This document shows, one piece after another, positions 24,683 to 33,596 of a stretch of 57,917 bases of DNA. The position numbers and the translations under genes are program-made. The notes under the pieces are model-generated. The model saw nothing but the letters and a program-made list of their open reading frames with translations. It was not told the origin of the DNA and did not search any database. Source of the DNA: Paracoccus marinaquae (lineage in GTDB: Bacteria; Pseudomonadota; Alphaproteobacteria; Rhodobacterales; Rhodobacteraceae); contig NZ_JAHKNG010000023.1 of NCBI RefSeq assembly GCF_018860165.1, forward strand, positions 1-57,917. The letters run 5' to 3'. How positions within the stretch are numbered: position 1 is the stretch's first letter; every line of letters begins with the position of its first letter.

Positions 24683-25392
24683 TGGACCGGGCGCTGAGCG
24701 AGGCTTTCGAACGGACCTGGCCTGCCGCCAAATACCGGGACGCGGGCGGATTCCGGGTCGGCCGGGGGCTGGGCGCGGGCGGGCGTGTCGGCTCGGCCCG
24801 GGCGGTCGGGGATTGGCGCGCGGCCGATATCGATGTGGCCGCCGCGCTGCACGAGGGCTGGGATCAGCGGGCGCTTTTTCGCGCCCAGGACGACGACAGC
24901 CGGCTGATCGCGGCGCTGGAGGCGCAGGGCTTTCGGCGCGAGAATCCGACAGCCGTCATGGAAACCGCGATCGCGGCGCTGACGGATCGGCCGGTTCCGC
25001 CGGTGACCGCGTTCGCGATCTGGCCGCCGCTGGCGATCCAGCGCGAGATCTGGGCGGCGGGCAATATCGGCCCCGCGCGTCAGGCGGTGATGGAACGGGT
25101 AGAGGCGAACAGGGCCGCCATTCTGGGCCGGATCGAGGATCGCGCGGCGGGCGCGGGTTTCGTGGCCGCGTATGGCGGCGTGGCCCTGTTGCACGGGCTT
25201 GAGATCCTGCCCGACTGGCGGCGCAAGGGGTTGGCCGGCTGGATGGTGCGGCAGGCGGCATTCTGGGCGGCCGAGGCTGGCGCGGACAGGCTGGCACTGG
25301 CCGTCAGCCGGGCGAATGAGGGGGCTGTGGCCTTCTACCGCAGCCTCGGCTTTCGGGAGGCTGCGGGATATGCCTATTACGCGCGGGCCTGA
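24682..25392 (+). CDS. GNAT-family N-acetyltransferase
   Basis: 236 aa. The acetyl-CoA-binding core is at the C-terminus: LHGLEILPDWRRKGLAGWMV (motif A, with R-x-x-G-x-A) followed by LALAVSRANEGAVAFYRSLG (motif B). The N-terminal half resembles a degenerate second GNAT module, and the acceptor substrate cannot be predicted. Translation is probably coupled to the preceding CinA-like gene by a 1-base overlap. Its stop codon directly abuts the stop of the convergent flavin monooxygenase gene. Confidence 0.88.
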   Translation: MDRALSEAFERTWPAAKYRDAGGFRVGRGLGAGGRVGSARAVGDWRAADIDVAAALHEGWDQRALFRAQDDDSRLIAALEAQGFRRENPTAVMETAIAALTDRPVPPVTAFAIWPPLAIQREIWAAGNIGPARQAVMERVEANRAAILGRIEDRAAGAGFVAAYGGVALLHGLEILPDWRRKGLAGWMVRQAAFWAAEAGADRLALAVSRANEGAVAFYRSLGFREAAGYAYYARA

Positions 25393-25404
25393 TCAGCCCG
25401 CGCG
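25380..25404. terminator. Bidirectional hairpin over two abutting stop codons
   Basis: CGCGCGGGC (25380-25388) and GCCCGCGCG (25396-25404) flank CTGATCA. TGATCA holds both stop codons: TGA for the acetyltransferase on the plus strand and TGA for the monooxygenase on the minus strand. The 9-bp stem could stop transcription from both sides. Confidence 0.5.
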
Positions 25405-26883
25405 GTATTGGGGCGCGCTTGCCAGAAAGCGGCCATAGGCATCCGCGTCGGGCGGCGTGAAGGTTTCGGCAAGCCAGCCGCGCCGGGTCTCCGTCGCGCC
25501 GATATCGGCCACGATCTCGTCGAGATGGCGGAAGTGGAATGGCGCCGAACAGAGCCCGCCATAGATCTGCGCGGCCGGGCGTTCCTGCCGCCGCCAGCGC
25601 AGATTGTCCTCGATCCCCACATGCATCTCGGCCTCGCTGGGTTGCCGGGCAAGCTGTCTGTCCATGAAGCGGACCAGCCAGTTGGCGATCATCTCGGCCG
25701 ACAGCACGGTGCAGAAGCTGGAATTGAAGCCGACGAAGCCCAGATCCGGCAGGTCGGGATTCACCGCCAGCCGGTAGATGCGATACTGGCCGTCGGCTTC
25801 GATCAGCTTGCGGCGGTATTCCTCGGCCAGATAGGGGATGCCCAGCTTCCAGCCGACCGCCAGCGCGGCCACGTCGCAGGGCACCCGGTCGCCGGTGGTC
25901 AGGACGACATGGCCGAGTTCGAACCGCTCGATGGTGCCGCGGACCGGTTTCGCGCGGCCCTCGCGGAAGCTTTCGAACAGGCCGGGCGTGACGATGGGGA
26001 CCGAACACGAGATATCCTTCTCGATCGGGATGTCGGGAACCATGTTCCATCTCTTCAGCCCGAGTTGCAGCTTCAGCAATGTCTCCAGCCCGCGGAAATT
26101 GGCCCAGATCAGGGGCTTCAGCAGCACCGCGCGCAACCTTTGGCCCGCTGTCGGGTTCCAGCCGTTGAACTGCGCCTCCTGAAAGCGCGGGTAGAGCAGG
26201 CGCTTGAAATTGATGCCGCCGATGAAATAGGGGATGCGCCAGACCGGTTCGCGATAGACCATCGTCACCGATTTCGCGCCGTTCCGCGCCGCGTTCACGA
26301 CCAGATCGGTTGCCGATTTCGAGCCGCCGAGAACCAGCACATGCCGGCCCTGCGCGATCGCCGGATCGGTATATTCGGCCGAATGCATGACCTGCCCGCC
26401 GGCGGCGGTGAACTCGCTCTGCCCCGGAAAGGTCAGGATGTTCTTGTCCGAGAACTGGCCGGTGGCGATGGCGACGAAATCGACATCCTCGGTCCAGATG
26501 TGATCGCCCGCCTGCAGGCTCAGCCGCCAGCCGGGCAGGCCATCGGGGCGGCGATCCAGCGACGTGACATTCGTGTTCAGGCGGAACAGCCGGTGCAGCC
26601 CGTGCCTGGCCGCATAGGAATGCAGATAGGCGTGAACCTGCGGACCCTTGGGCCATTCCGGGTAGTCGGCCGGCATCGGGTGGTCGGTATAGCGATAGAG
26701 GTCCTTGGGCGACTGGGTCTGCACCTCCGGATAGCTGCGCGAGGGTTCCCACACGCCGCCCAGATCATGGCTGCGCTCGAAGCCCAGGACACGATGCCCG
26801 CGTTCGTCGAAGGCCTTGGCGGCGGCAAGGCCGCTGACCCCGCCGCCGATGACGGCGACGGTCCTGCGTTGCGGTTGGGCCAT
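25393..26883 (-). CDS. Flavin-containing monooxygenase
   Basis: 496-aa FAD/NADPH enzyme of the FMO / Baeyer-Villiger superfamily. FAD-binding Rossmann VAVIGGGVSGLAAAKAF is at residues 8-24, followed by GFERSHDLGGVWE. An FMO-like GGQVMHSAEYTD corresponds to the FxGxxxHxxxY fingerprint with its Phe lost. The NADPH-binding VLVLGGSKSATDLV lies near residue 185. It is last in the seven-gene minus-strand operon with tryptophan dioxygenase and the aryl-CoA ligase, 3 bp after a cupin gene. The substrate is unknown; an N- or ring-hydroxylation of an aromatic intermediate would fit the context. Confidence 0.85.
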   Translation of the reverse strand: MAQPQRRTVAVIGGGVSGLAAAKAFDERGHRVLGFERSHDLGGVWEPSRSYPEVQTQSPKDLYRYTDHPMPADYPEWPKGPQVHAYLHSYAARHGLHRLFRLNTNVTSLDRRPDGLPGWRLSLQAGDHIWTEDVDFVAIATGQFSDKNILTFPGQSEFTAAGGQVMHSAEYTDPAIAQGRHVLVLGGSKSATDLVVNAARNGAKSVTMVYREPVWRIPYFIGGINFKRLLYPRFQEAQFNGWNPTAGQRLRAVLLKPLIWANFRGLETLLKLQLGLKRWNMVPDIPIEKDISCSVPIVTPGLFESFREGRAKPVRGTIERFELGHVVLTTGDRVPCDVAALAVGWKLGIPYLAEEYRRKLIEADGQYRIYRLAVNPDLPDLGFVGFNSSFCTVLSAEMIANWLVRFMDRQLARQPSEAEMHVGIEDNLRWRRQERPAAQIYGGLCSAPFHFRHLDEIVADIGATETRRGWLAETFTPPDADAYGRFLASAPQYRAG

Positions 26884-26886
26884 GTT

Positions 26887-27336
26887 TCAGCCCTCGTTCG
26901 GGGGCGGCAGGAAATCGACCTCGTGTTCGGCCGAGATGCGCACCAGTTCGGCCGGGTCGGTCACCCCGTCCAGTTGCCCGAACAGGGCGAAAAGCTTGCG
27001 CGAGGGGGCGACGCCGAAGACGCAGGTCGCCGTCCTGCCCGAGCGGTTGAAGATGCCATGCGCGATGCCGCGCGGCATGCGGATCGTGTCGCCGGGGCCG
27101 GCCCTGTGGAGATCGGGGCCGAACTCGATCTCCAGATTGCCTTCAATCATGACGATCCATTCGTCCTGCGTGGGGTGGACATGCGGCGGCACGAAGGTCC
27201 CGTCGGGGATCTCGGCGTGCCAGATCATCGCGTTCTCGGTGTGCAGCTTGGGCGTGTAGGTATGGCCGACGACATTCCATGACTTGCCGCCATAGGCCTC
27301 GTCCGCGCCGGTGATCCCGGTATCCGGCTGGTTCAT
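26887..27336 (-). CDS. Cupin-domain protein, copy 1 of the aromatic operon
   Basis: 149-aa single-domain cupin. Motif 1 is VPPHVHPTQDEWIVMIEG with the His-x-His...Glu metal ligands, and motif 2 is PRGIAHGIFN with the third His. It is clearly paralogous to the gene at 31608-32057: both share VHPTQDE, RMPRG-H, GRLFALF-like and a common ending SAEH-VDFLPP. It may be a metal-dependent dioxygenase or isomerase or a small-molecule binder. It sits 23 bp after the tryptophan dioxygenase gene and 3 bp before the monooxygenase gene. Confidence 0.85.
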   Translation of the reverse strand: MNQPDTGITGADEAYGGKSWNVVGHTYTPKLHTENAMIWHAEIPDGTFVPPHVHPTQDEWIVMIEGNLEIEFGPDLHRAGPGDTIRMPRGIAHGIFNRSGRTATCVFGVAPSRKLFALFGQLDGVTDPAELVRISAEHEVDFLPPPNEG

Positions 27337-27359
27337 GTCACTCTCCCTGTTGGACCTGT

Positions 27360-28181
27360 TTATAGTTCGGTGCGCAGTTCCCACAGGTCGGGAAACAGCA
27401 CCACATCCAGCATCCGGCGCAGATAGCTGACGCCCATCGTCCCGCCGGTGCCGCGCTTGAAGCCGATGATGCGCTCGACCGTGGTCACGTGGTTGAAGCG
27501 CCAGCGGCGGAAATAATCCTCGAAATCGACCAGCTTCTCGGCCAGTTCGTAAAGCTGCCAGTAGCGGGCGGTGTCGCGATAGACCTGCGCCCATGCCGCC
27601 CGCACCTTCGCGTCGGGCTGGTGCGGCTGGTCCAGCCGGTCGCGTGGCGGCACATCGAAACCCGCCGCCGCCAGACGCGCCAGAACGGTGTCGTAGAGCG
27701 AGGGTCGCGTCGCCTCCTCGCGCAGCGGCGCGGCCAGTTCCTCGCGATGCTCGTGCGGGCGGATCATCGCCATGTTGCGGTTGCCGGCGACGAATTCGAT
27801 CATCCGGTACTGGTAGGACTGAAAGCCGCTGCTTTCGCCCAGGCTTTCGCGGAATTCGGTATATTCGCTGGGGGTCATCGTGCGCAGCACGTCCCAGGCC
27901 GAATTCAGCTGCTCCATGATCCGGGCGACTCGGGTCAGCATCTTGAACGCGGTCTGCAGATCGCCCGCCGCGATGCGGCTGCGGGCGGCGCCCATCTCGT
28001 GCAGGGCCAGCTTCATCCACAGTTCCGAGGTCTGGTGCTGGATGATGAACAGCATCTCGTCATGCGCCTGCGACAGCGGGTGCTGGGCGGTCAGGATCGC
28101 GTCGAGGCCCAGATAGTCGCCATAGGACATCCGGTCCCGAAATGACATGCGCGCGCCCTCGCCGGCGGGATCATAGCTCAT
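27360..28181 (-). CDS. kynA: Tryptophan 2,3-dioxygenase
   Basis: Heme enzyme that opens the indole ring of L-tryptophan with O2 to give N-formylkynurenine. 273 aa, normal for bacterial TDO. The substrate/heme motifs are [18 protein letters not shown] near residue 45, [15 protein letters not shown], and [20 protein letters not shown], which carries the proximal His, followed by [15 protein letters not shown] 28181 follows GGGAGGAACAGGG. The formamidase and kynureninase needed to reach anthranilate are not in the window, although an aryl-CoA ligase is. Confidence 0.95.
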   Translation of the reverse strand: MSYDPAGEGARMSFRDRMSYGDYLGLDAILTAQHPLSQAHDEMLFIIQHQTSELWMKLALHEMGAARSRIAAGDLQTAFKMLTRVARIMEQLNSAWDVLRTMTPSEYTEFRESLGESSGFQSYQYRMIEFVAGNRNMAMIRPHEHREELAAPLREEATRPSLYDTVLARLAAAGFDVPPRDRLDQPHQPDAKVRAAWAQVYRDTARYWQLYELAEKLVDFEDYFRRWRFNHVTTVERIIGFKRGTGGTMGVSYLRRMLDVVLFPDLWELRTEL

Positions 28182-28250
28182 CCCTGTTCCTCCCTTCTGT
28201 TGTTGCCGGACCGGCCGCCGGCCGGTCCGCGTCTGGCCGCCCCTTCCGGG

Positions 28251-29390
28251 TCAGAACTGCACCCGGAAACCGATCATGGTGGAAAGGCCATCCTGATAAT
28301 CGGCGGTATCGTCGTCGTAATCGTAGTTGCGCAGTCCCAGATACCAGTCGGTATTCCAGCGATCGACCCTCTGGACCATGGCCACGCCATAGGACTGGCT
28401 GTCCGATCCGTCCTCGACCACATCGTCGCCCGTGTAGTAATCGAGCGAAAGTGCGGTCGTGCCGATGGCAAAGAAATCGCGCTTCCAGCCCAGTTTCACA
28501 TAGCCGTAGCTGCCATCGCCGGCGGCGCTTTCCTGCGCGGCGGCGAGGGTCAGGTTCAACCCCGAGGCCTTGTGCAGCCCCGACACCGAGCCCGAAAGGA
28601 TATCGATATCCTCGGCCTGCTTGCGGGAATAGGCCAGCCCGCCTTCCAGGTCGAAAGCCTCGAGATCGCCTTGGTAATGGGCCGCGATATCGTAGTAGTT
28701 GCCGTCCTTCTCGGCCAGAACGTCCTGCCCGAACGAGGTCATGATCCTGAATCCGTTGAAGGACGGGCTGTCATAGCGGACGCGCATCTTGCGGCCCAGC
28801 CCGTTATAGTCGCTGTAGGCGTCGCTGGTCGAGATATCCGACAGGACGCCGTCATCCATGCGGAACAGACCGCCGCCGATATCGGCGACCGCGGCACTGG
28901 CGATGACGGTGGTGCCGGAAAGGTCGGACTTGGCGGATCCGTCCGAGGCCATGCTGCCCTGACCCAGCCAGAACTTGCCATAGCGGTCGCTGGAAAAGGC
29001 CAGTTCCATCTTGCGGATATTGGTCTTCCTCAGGTCGTAATCGGCCTCGTCGGGGTCGGTCTGGTCAACCGCCGTCGAGCCATGCGGGACATACTCGAAC
29101 TCGAAATTGCCCGTCATGTCCCAGCCGCTGTCCAGCGCGGTCAGGGTCCTGAGCCCCAGCCGGCTGCTGGAGTTCTTGTTGCCGACGAGGCCATAATTCG
29201 TGGTCTTCTCGCCGTCATCGAAACTCAGTGCGCCCTCGTCGATCTGGCCATAGATCCGGATGGTCGTGTTGCCGCTGACCCATTCCAGCGGCTGGATGCC
29301 GGACGTCTTCTCCTGCGCCAGGGCCGGGGCGGCTGCATGGAAACCGGCCAGCATCATGGCGGCGGTTCCGGCGAAAGACTTCGTTTTCAT
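28251..29390 (-). CDS. Outer-membrane porin
   Basis: 379 aa. The signal peptide (MKTKSFAGTAAMMLAGFHAA, cut after ALA near residue 27) precedes alternating amphipathic strands. The protein ends in the phenylalanine typical of Bam-assembled barrels (MIGFRVQF). The acidic composition (many Asp/Tyr loops) and size point to a trimeric general-type porin. ATG 29390 is taken with AAAGGGAG upstream; an adjacent ATG 3 nt earlier is possible. Its place inside the aromatic operon suggests uptake of the operon's substrate. Confidence 0.88.
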   Translation of the reverse strand: MKTKSFAGTAAMMLAGFHAAAPALAQEKTSGIQPLEWVSGNTTIRIYGQIDEGALSFDDGEKTTNYGLVGNKNSSSRLGLRTLTALDSGWDMTGNFEFEYVPHGSTAVDQTDPDEADYDLRKTNIRKMELAFSSDRYGKFWLGQGSMASDGSAKSDLSGTTVIASAAVADIGGGLFRMDDGVLSDISTSDAYSDYNGLGRKMRVRYDSPSFNGFRIMTSFGQDVLAEKDGNYYDIAAHYQGDLEAFDLEGGLAYSRKQAEDIDILSGSVSGLHKASGLNLTLAAAQESAAGDGSYGYVKLGWKRDFFAIGTTALSLDYYTGDDVVEDGSDSQSYGVAMVQRVDRWNTDWYLGLRNYDYDDDTADYQDGLSTMIGFRVQF

Positions 29391-29543
29391 CATGTGGCTC
29401 CCTTTCAAAGTGAAATGCGTCCCTTCCGGGCGCGCACTTGCAGTTGAAATGTTCAGCCGGGCACAATCCTGTCGCAACCTGAAACCGCGGGGCGGCGGGA
29501 AATGGCTGGTCGCGGGCGATCCGGCAGCGGGCAAACGGGTCTC

Positions 29544-31163
29544 CTATTCGCGCAGCCGGAAACGCTGGATCTTGCCGGTCTGGGTCTTGGGCAGCGAGGT
29601 GTGAAAGACGACGCTGCGTGGATATTTGTAGGGCGCGATGGTATCCCGCACATGACGCTGCAGGCGCTCGATCGTCGCCTGATCGGGGGCGACCCCCTCG
29701 GCCAGCACGACATGGGCCTGGACGATCTGGCCCCGGTCCGGATCCGGGGCACCGATCACGGCGCATTCCGCCACATCGGCATGCGCCAGCAGCGCCGCCT
29801 CGACATCCGGGCCGGCGATATTGTAGCCCGAGGACAGGATAATGTCGTCGGAACGGGCGGCGAAATGAAAGCGGCCGTCCTCGTCCTGCACGAAGGTATC
29901 GCCGGTCAGGTTCCAGCCATCCAGAACATAATCGCGCTGCCGCGCATCGGCCAGATAGCGGCAGCCGGTGGGACCGACGACCGCCAGCCTGCCCATCTCG
30001 CCCCGGGGCAGGTCCTGGCCGTCGTCGCCGACGATCTTTGCGCGATAGCCGCCGACGGGACGGCCGGTGCAGGCCGGATGGCTGTCATCGAAACGGTTGG
30101 TGATGAAGATATGCAGCATCTCGGTCGAGCCGATCCCGTCCAGCATCGGCTTGCCGGTCTTTGCCATCCATTCCTCATAGACCGGACCGGGCAGCGTCTC
30201 GCCGGCGCTGATCGCGGCACGCAGGCTTGAGAGATCGGCACCCTCGTCCATCGCCCGCAGCATTACCCGATAGGCGGTCGGTGCGGTAAAGCAGATGGTG
30301 GCGCGGTGTTTCTGGATGATCTCGATCATGCTGGGCGGCGAGGCGTTTTCCAGAAGCACCGCCGAGGCGCCAAAGCGCAGCGGGAATACCGCCATCCCGC
30401 CCAGCCCGAAGGTGAAGGCCAAGGGCGGGCTGCCCACGAACACATCCTCGGGCGTGACCCCCAGCACCTCGCGGGCATAGCCGTCGGCGATGATGAGGAT
30501 ATCGCGATGAAAATGCATCGTCGCCTTCGGCTCGCCGGTGCTGCCGCTGGTAAAGCCCAGCAGCGCCACGTCGTCGCGGCCGGTCCGCACGGCGTCGAAC
30601 CTGACCGGCATGGTCAGGGCGGCGCGATCCAGTTCGGCATCGTGATTGGCGGTGCCGTCGAAGCCCACCACCGTCTTCAGGAACCGCGAACCCTTGGCCG
30701 CCGCCACCAGTTCGTCCATCAGCCGGGTGTCGCAGAGCGCGTGGCTGATCTCGGCCTTGTCGACGATCGCGGCCAGTTCGCCCGCGCGGAGCATCGGCAT
30801 GGTGTTGACGACCACCGCGCCGGCCTTGGTCGCCGCCAGCCAACAGGCCACCATGGCCGGGTTGTTGGCCGAGCGGATCAGAATCCGGTTTCCGGGCTTC
30901 ACCCCATAGACCTCGACCAGCGCATGGGCGAGGCGATTGGTCCAGTCGGCCAGCTCCTTGTAGGTCCGCGCCCGGCCATTGCCGATCAGGGCATTGCGGT
31001 CCCCGAAGCCGCGCTCGACCATGTGATCGGTCAGTTCGGCGCCGACATTGATCCAGTCGGGATAGTCAAAGCCGCTGAGATCGATCAGCGGCCATTGATC
31101 GGCCGGCGGCAGGTTGTCGCGTGAATAGGTGTCGATATGCCCGCTGGGGCCCAGTTGCTGCAT
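29544..31163 (-). CDS. Aryl-CoA ligase, probably 2-aminobenzoate-CoA ligase
   Basis: 539-aa AMP-forming acyl-CoA synthetase. The P-loop LLGFTSGSTGEPKATMHFHR is near residue 195, the ADP-forming-state Asp motif DGWNLTGDTFV near residue 405, and the catalytic Lys is in LPKTQTGKIQRFRL at the C-terminus. The N-terminus and GSTEMLHIFITNR resemble the 2-aminobenzoate/benzoate-CoA ligase group, and the tryptophan dioxygenase downstream makes anthranilate plausible. Salicylate or another benzoate cannot be excluded. ATG 31163 follows GGGGAGAAGG. Confidence 0.82.
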   Translation of the reverse strand: MQQLGPSGHIDTYSRDNLPPADQWPLIDLSGFDYPDWINVGAELTDHMVERGFGDRNALIGNGRARTYKELADWTNRLAHALVEVYGVKPGNRILIRSANNPAMVACWLAATKAGAVVVNTMPMLRAGELAAIVDKAEISHALCDTRLMDELVAAAKGSRFLKTVVGFDGTANHDAELDRAALTMPVRFDAVRTGRDDVALLGFTSGSTGEPKATMHFHRDILIIADGYAREVLGVTPEDVFVGSPPLAFTFGLGGMAVFPLRFGASAVLLENASPPSMIEIIQKHRATICFTAPTAYRVMLRAMDEGADLSSLRAAISAGETLPGPVYEEWMAKTGKPMLDGIGSTEMLHIFITNRFDDSHPACTGRPVGGYRAKIVGDDGQDLPRGEMGRLAVVGPTGCRYLADARQRDYVLDGWNLTGDTFVQDEDGRFHFAARSDDIILSSGYNIAGPDVEAALLAHADVAECAVIGAPDPDRGQIVQAHVVLAEGVAPDQATIERLQRHVRDTIAPYKYPRSVVFHTSLPKTQTGKIQRFRLRE

Positions 31164-31221
31164 TCTTGCCTTCTCCCCTTGGGTTCAGGATGGCCGTGGT
31201 TCCGGCCCCGGCCGAGGCGCG

Positions 31222-31611
31222 TCACGCAAGATGGGCCTCCAGAACCGGGCGGATATGGTCGGGCCAGGGCGCGGAGGTAAAACCGCGGTCCATCCAGACG
31301 ACGGTGCTGCGCGCCTCCAGCCGGTCTTCGGCGCGAACCAGAAACCGGGCGCTGGTCCGGCCGATATGGTCGAGCACCAGCGTCCAGTCCAGCCGGTCGC
31401 CAAGCCGCGAGGGCTTGCGGAAATCCACTTCCAGCCGGGCCGTGGGCATGCCGAAGCCCTCATCCATCATCCGGCCGAAGGAATAGCCCACCTCGTCGAG
31501 GAAAAAGTTCTCGACCATGTGGTTCACCATCTCGGCATAGCGCGGATAGAAGACGATCCCGGCCGGGTCGCAATGGCAGAACTCGATGGCAATGGTTCGC
31601 TGGTAGCTCAT
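31222..31611 (-). CDS. Hotdog-fold acyl-CoA thioesterase (4HBT type)
   Basis: 129-aa thioesterase related to 4-hydroxybenzoyl-CoA thioesterase and YbgC. The catalytic Asp lies in IEFCHCDPAGIVFYPRYAEM at residue 15, the classic 4HBT position. It would hydrolyse an aryl- or alkyl-CoA formed in the neighbouring pathway. Its ATG overlaps the stop of the upstream cupin gene (ATGA), and the ligase gene follows 58 bp later. Confidence 0.88.
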   Translation of the reverse strand: MSYQRTIAIEFCHCDPAGIVFYPRYAEMVNHMVENFFLDEVGYSFGRMMDEGFGMPTARLEVDFRKPSRLGDRLDWTLVLDHIGRTSARFLVRAEDRLEARSTVVWMDRGFTSAPWPDHIRPVLEAHLA

Positions 31612-32057
31612 TCATTGGCATCCGGTGGCAGGAAATCCACGTCATGTTCGGCCGAGAGGCGCACCACCTCGACCGTGTCGGTCAGCCCGTGCAGCCCTTC
31701 GAACAGCGCCCGCAACCGACCGGCAGGCGATACCCAGAACAGTGCCCGTGCCGGCTTGTCGGACTTGTTGAAATAGCCATGCGGCACCCCGCGCGGCATG
31801 CGCACCAGATCGCCCGCGCGTGCCACGCTCCATTCGCCGTCCAGTTTCAGATGCAACTCGCCCTCCTGCACCAGGATGAATTCGTCCTGGGTAGGGTGAA
31901 CATGGACCGGCACGAACTGGCCCGGATCGCTGTTCGTCTCGAAGGCGAAGGCCGCGTCGCAATCGGCCTTGGGAAAATAGCGCTGGCCGAGGATGTTCCA
32001 TTCGATCCCCTCGATCCCCTCGCCGTCACGGGTGATTCCGCCTTTCAGTTCCGTCAT
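31608..32057 (-). CDS. Cupin-domain protein, copy 2; first gene of the aromatic operon
   Basis: 149-aa single-domain cupin with metal ligands in VPVHVHPTQDEFILVQEG and PRGVPHGYFN. It has the same length as the cupin at 26887-27336 and similar sequence throughout. The two therefore bracket the operon, and each precedes or follows an enzyme gene with tight spacing. ATG 32057 follows GGGAGGACGG. About 200 bp of non-coding DNA upstream should contain the operon promoter, but I see no convincing -35/-10 pair. Confidence 0.85.
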   Translation of the reverse strand: MTELKGGITRDGEGIEGIEWNILGQRYFPKADCDAAFAFETNSDPGQFVPVHVHPTQDEFILVQEGELHLKLDGEWSVARAGDLVRMPRGVPHGYFNKSDKPARALFWVSPAGRLRALFEGLHGLTDTVEVVRLSAEHDVDFLPPDANE

Positions 32058-32260
32058 GGCCGTCCTCCCTGATGGTCGCCGACGTGACCGGCATCGGCCT
32101 TGCGACCGTGTTCATTGGCGTTCCCGGATCCCGTCGCGTCACTCCCCCTGCCGCGTGTCGGGCCTGCCTTTGGTCCTGCGGGACGAGGTCTGTCGGGACC
32201 GCGCGCATAACCCTCAACCGTGGGCGCCTCCTCGCCGGAAAAACTGGCACAGGGCGGTGG

Positions 32261-32965
32261 TTATTTCAAGCTTGAAGTTTCCAGGCGAAGCGCGGCGGCG
32301 ATCAGCCCCGGCACCTCGGGGGCGAGGCCGATCGGGTCGAGCCTGGGGCCGGTGAAGCCTGCCTCGTCCAGCGCGGCGGGCAGATCGTCGGTCACATGGT
32401 CGGCGCCAAGCGCGAAGAGCGGCAGGCTGACGGCGCGGTCCAGCCCTTGCGCGGCTTCGGCGACAAACGGGGGCTGTTCGATGAAGCCGGTGACCACGCG
32501 GGCGAAATGCGGCGCGATGCGGTTGGCCAGTTCGCAGGTGATGGTAAAGCTGGCCTGCGAGCGTTGCGAGCCATGGGCGCTCAGCAGCAGGGTCGTCTCA
32601 TGCCCGGCCCAGCCGGCGGCGGCCGCCGCTTCAAGCGCCTTGCGGGCGATCAGCGCGGGCAGGGCCGGGTCGGTCCCGAAGGGCCGCATGACCCGCGCCC
32701 CGGCAATCCCGGCTGCGGCGAGGCGGCGGGGCAGTTCGGTGCGCGTGAACCACCCTTCGGCCATGAACATCGGGTAGATCAGCGCCTCGGGGCCTGCGGT
32801 CGCCGCCAGGGCGCCAGGCATGGCCAGCGTGGCGCCGAGGATTTCGCAGCCCGGATCGTGCCGCGCGACCTGCGCCGCCAGATCCTCGATCGCCTGTTGC
32901 TGCGGGCCGGGATCGCCGGGTTGCCCGTGCGAGACGATGACTGCCCTGCGAATCCGGGCCGGCAT
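32261..32965 (-). CDS. CbiX/SirB-like chelatase-family protein
   Basis: 234 aa with two chelatase-like half-domains: RAVIVSHGQPGDPG at the N-terminus and TLLLSAHGSQRSQASF in the second half, each carrying the His of the SirB/CbiX metal-insertion motif. Related proteins insert Co2+ or Fe2+ into sirohydrochlorin. Whether this one does so is unknown, since no tetrapyrrole genes are adjacent. It is coupled to the DUF4202 gene by a one-base overlap. Confidence 0.78.
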   Translation of the reverse strand: MPARIRRAVIVSHGQPGDPGPQQQAIEDLAAQVARHDPGCEILGATLAMPGALAATAGPEALIYPMFMAEGWFTRTELPRRLAAAGIAGARVMRPFGTDPALPALIARKALEAAAAAGWAGHETTLLLSAHGSQRSQASFTITCELANRIAPHFARVVTGFIEQPPFVAEAAQGLDRAVSLPLFALGADHVTDDLPAALDEAGFTGPRLDPIGLAPEVPGLIAAALRLETSSLK

Positions 32966-33528
32966 CAGTCGCGGAAATACTGGGCGAAGGGTTCGGGCAG
33001 TGCGAATTCGGCCAGCACCCGCGCGCGGCCCTCGGCCGACATCTTACGGGCGGTCTTCTCGATGATGCGGGGCATCTTCTCGTCGGGCTGCTCGGCGGCG
33101 AAATCGCCCAGATACCAGCGGATGAAGGTGAAGCAGATGATATCCTCGACGGCCTGAACCTCGGCATCGCGCTTGATGCCCTGCTTGGTCAGCATCCGGC
33201 GGGTGTGGTCGATGGCATCGCCGTCATAGCCGGCCTCTTCCATGATCCCAGCGATGCGATCGGCATGGCGGCGGCCCTGTTCGGTCCGCCATTGCAGATA
33301 GCCCGCGCGGTCCATCGGGTAGTCGCTGCGGGGCAGCAGCCAGCGTTCGACATGCTGGCCACGGCAGGCGATGCGCAGCGGCTCGGAGGCGTCGGGGAAC
33401 AGCCGCTCCTGCTCGGCCGTCATGCGCTGGCCGTAAAGCAGGTTGGCGGGCTGCCCGCCCTCATGTTTCGGGTCGCGCGCATTGGCCGCATCGATGGCGG
33501 CAAAGGCCCGGTCGAGCCGTGTGGTCAT
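32965..33528 (-). CDS. DUF4202-family protein
   Basis: 187-aa soluble protein. The opening RLDRAFAAIDAANARDPKHE and RIACRGQHVERWLLPRSDYP match the uncharacterised DUF4202 family. Conserved His, Arg, Asp and Glu (ACRGQHVERW; EQGRRHADRIAGIM; VEDIICFTFIRWYLGDF) suggest an HD-domain-like metal-dependent phosphohydrolase fold, but this is only inference. ATG 33528 follows TGGAGGACTGAC. Divergent from nnrU and coupled to the CbiX-like gene. Confidence 0.8.
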   Translation of the reverse strand: MTTRLDRAFAAIDAANARDPKHEGGQPANLLYGQRMTAEQERLFPDASEPLRIACRGQHVERWLLPRSDYPMDRAGYLQWRTEQGRRHADRIAGIMEEAGYDGDAIDHTRRMLTKQGIKRDAEVQAVEDIICFTFIRWYLGDFAAEQPDEKMPRIIEKTARKMSAEGRARVLAEFALPEPFAQYFRD

Positions 33529-33596
33529 GTCAGTCCTCCATTTTGCCGCAGTGTCGCCCACTGGCGGGGCGGGCCGCAAGCAGCTATCGGTAGGAC

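Noticed and set aside
25408..27282. 624-codon plus-strand frame opposite the monooxygenase and cupin
   Set aside because: It spans two genuine genes on the other strand and has no family features.
32058..32260. Search for a promoter or small RNA upstream of the aromatic operon
   Set aside because: No convincing -35/-10 pair or terminator-bounded RNA could be identified in these 203 bp.
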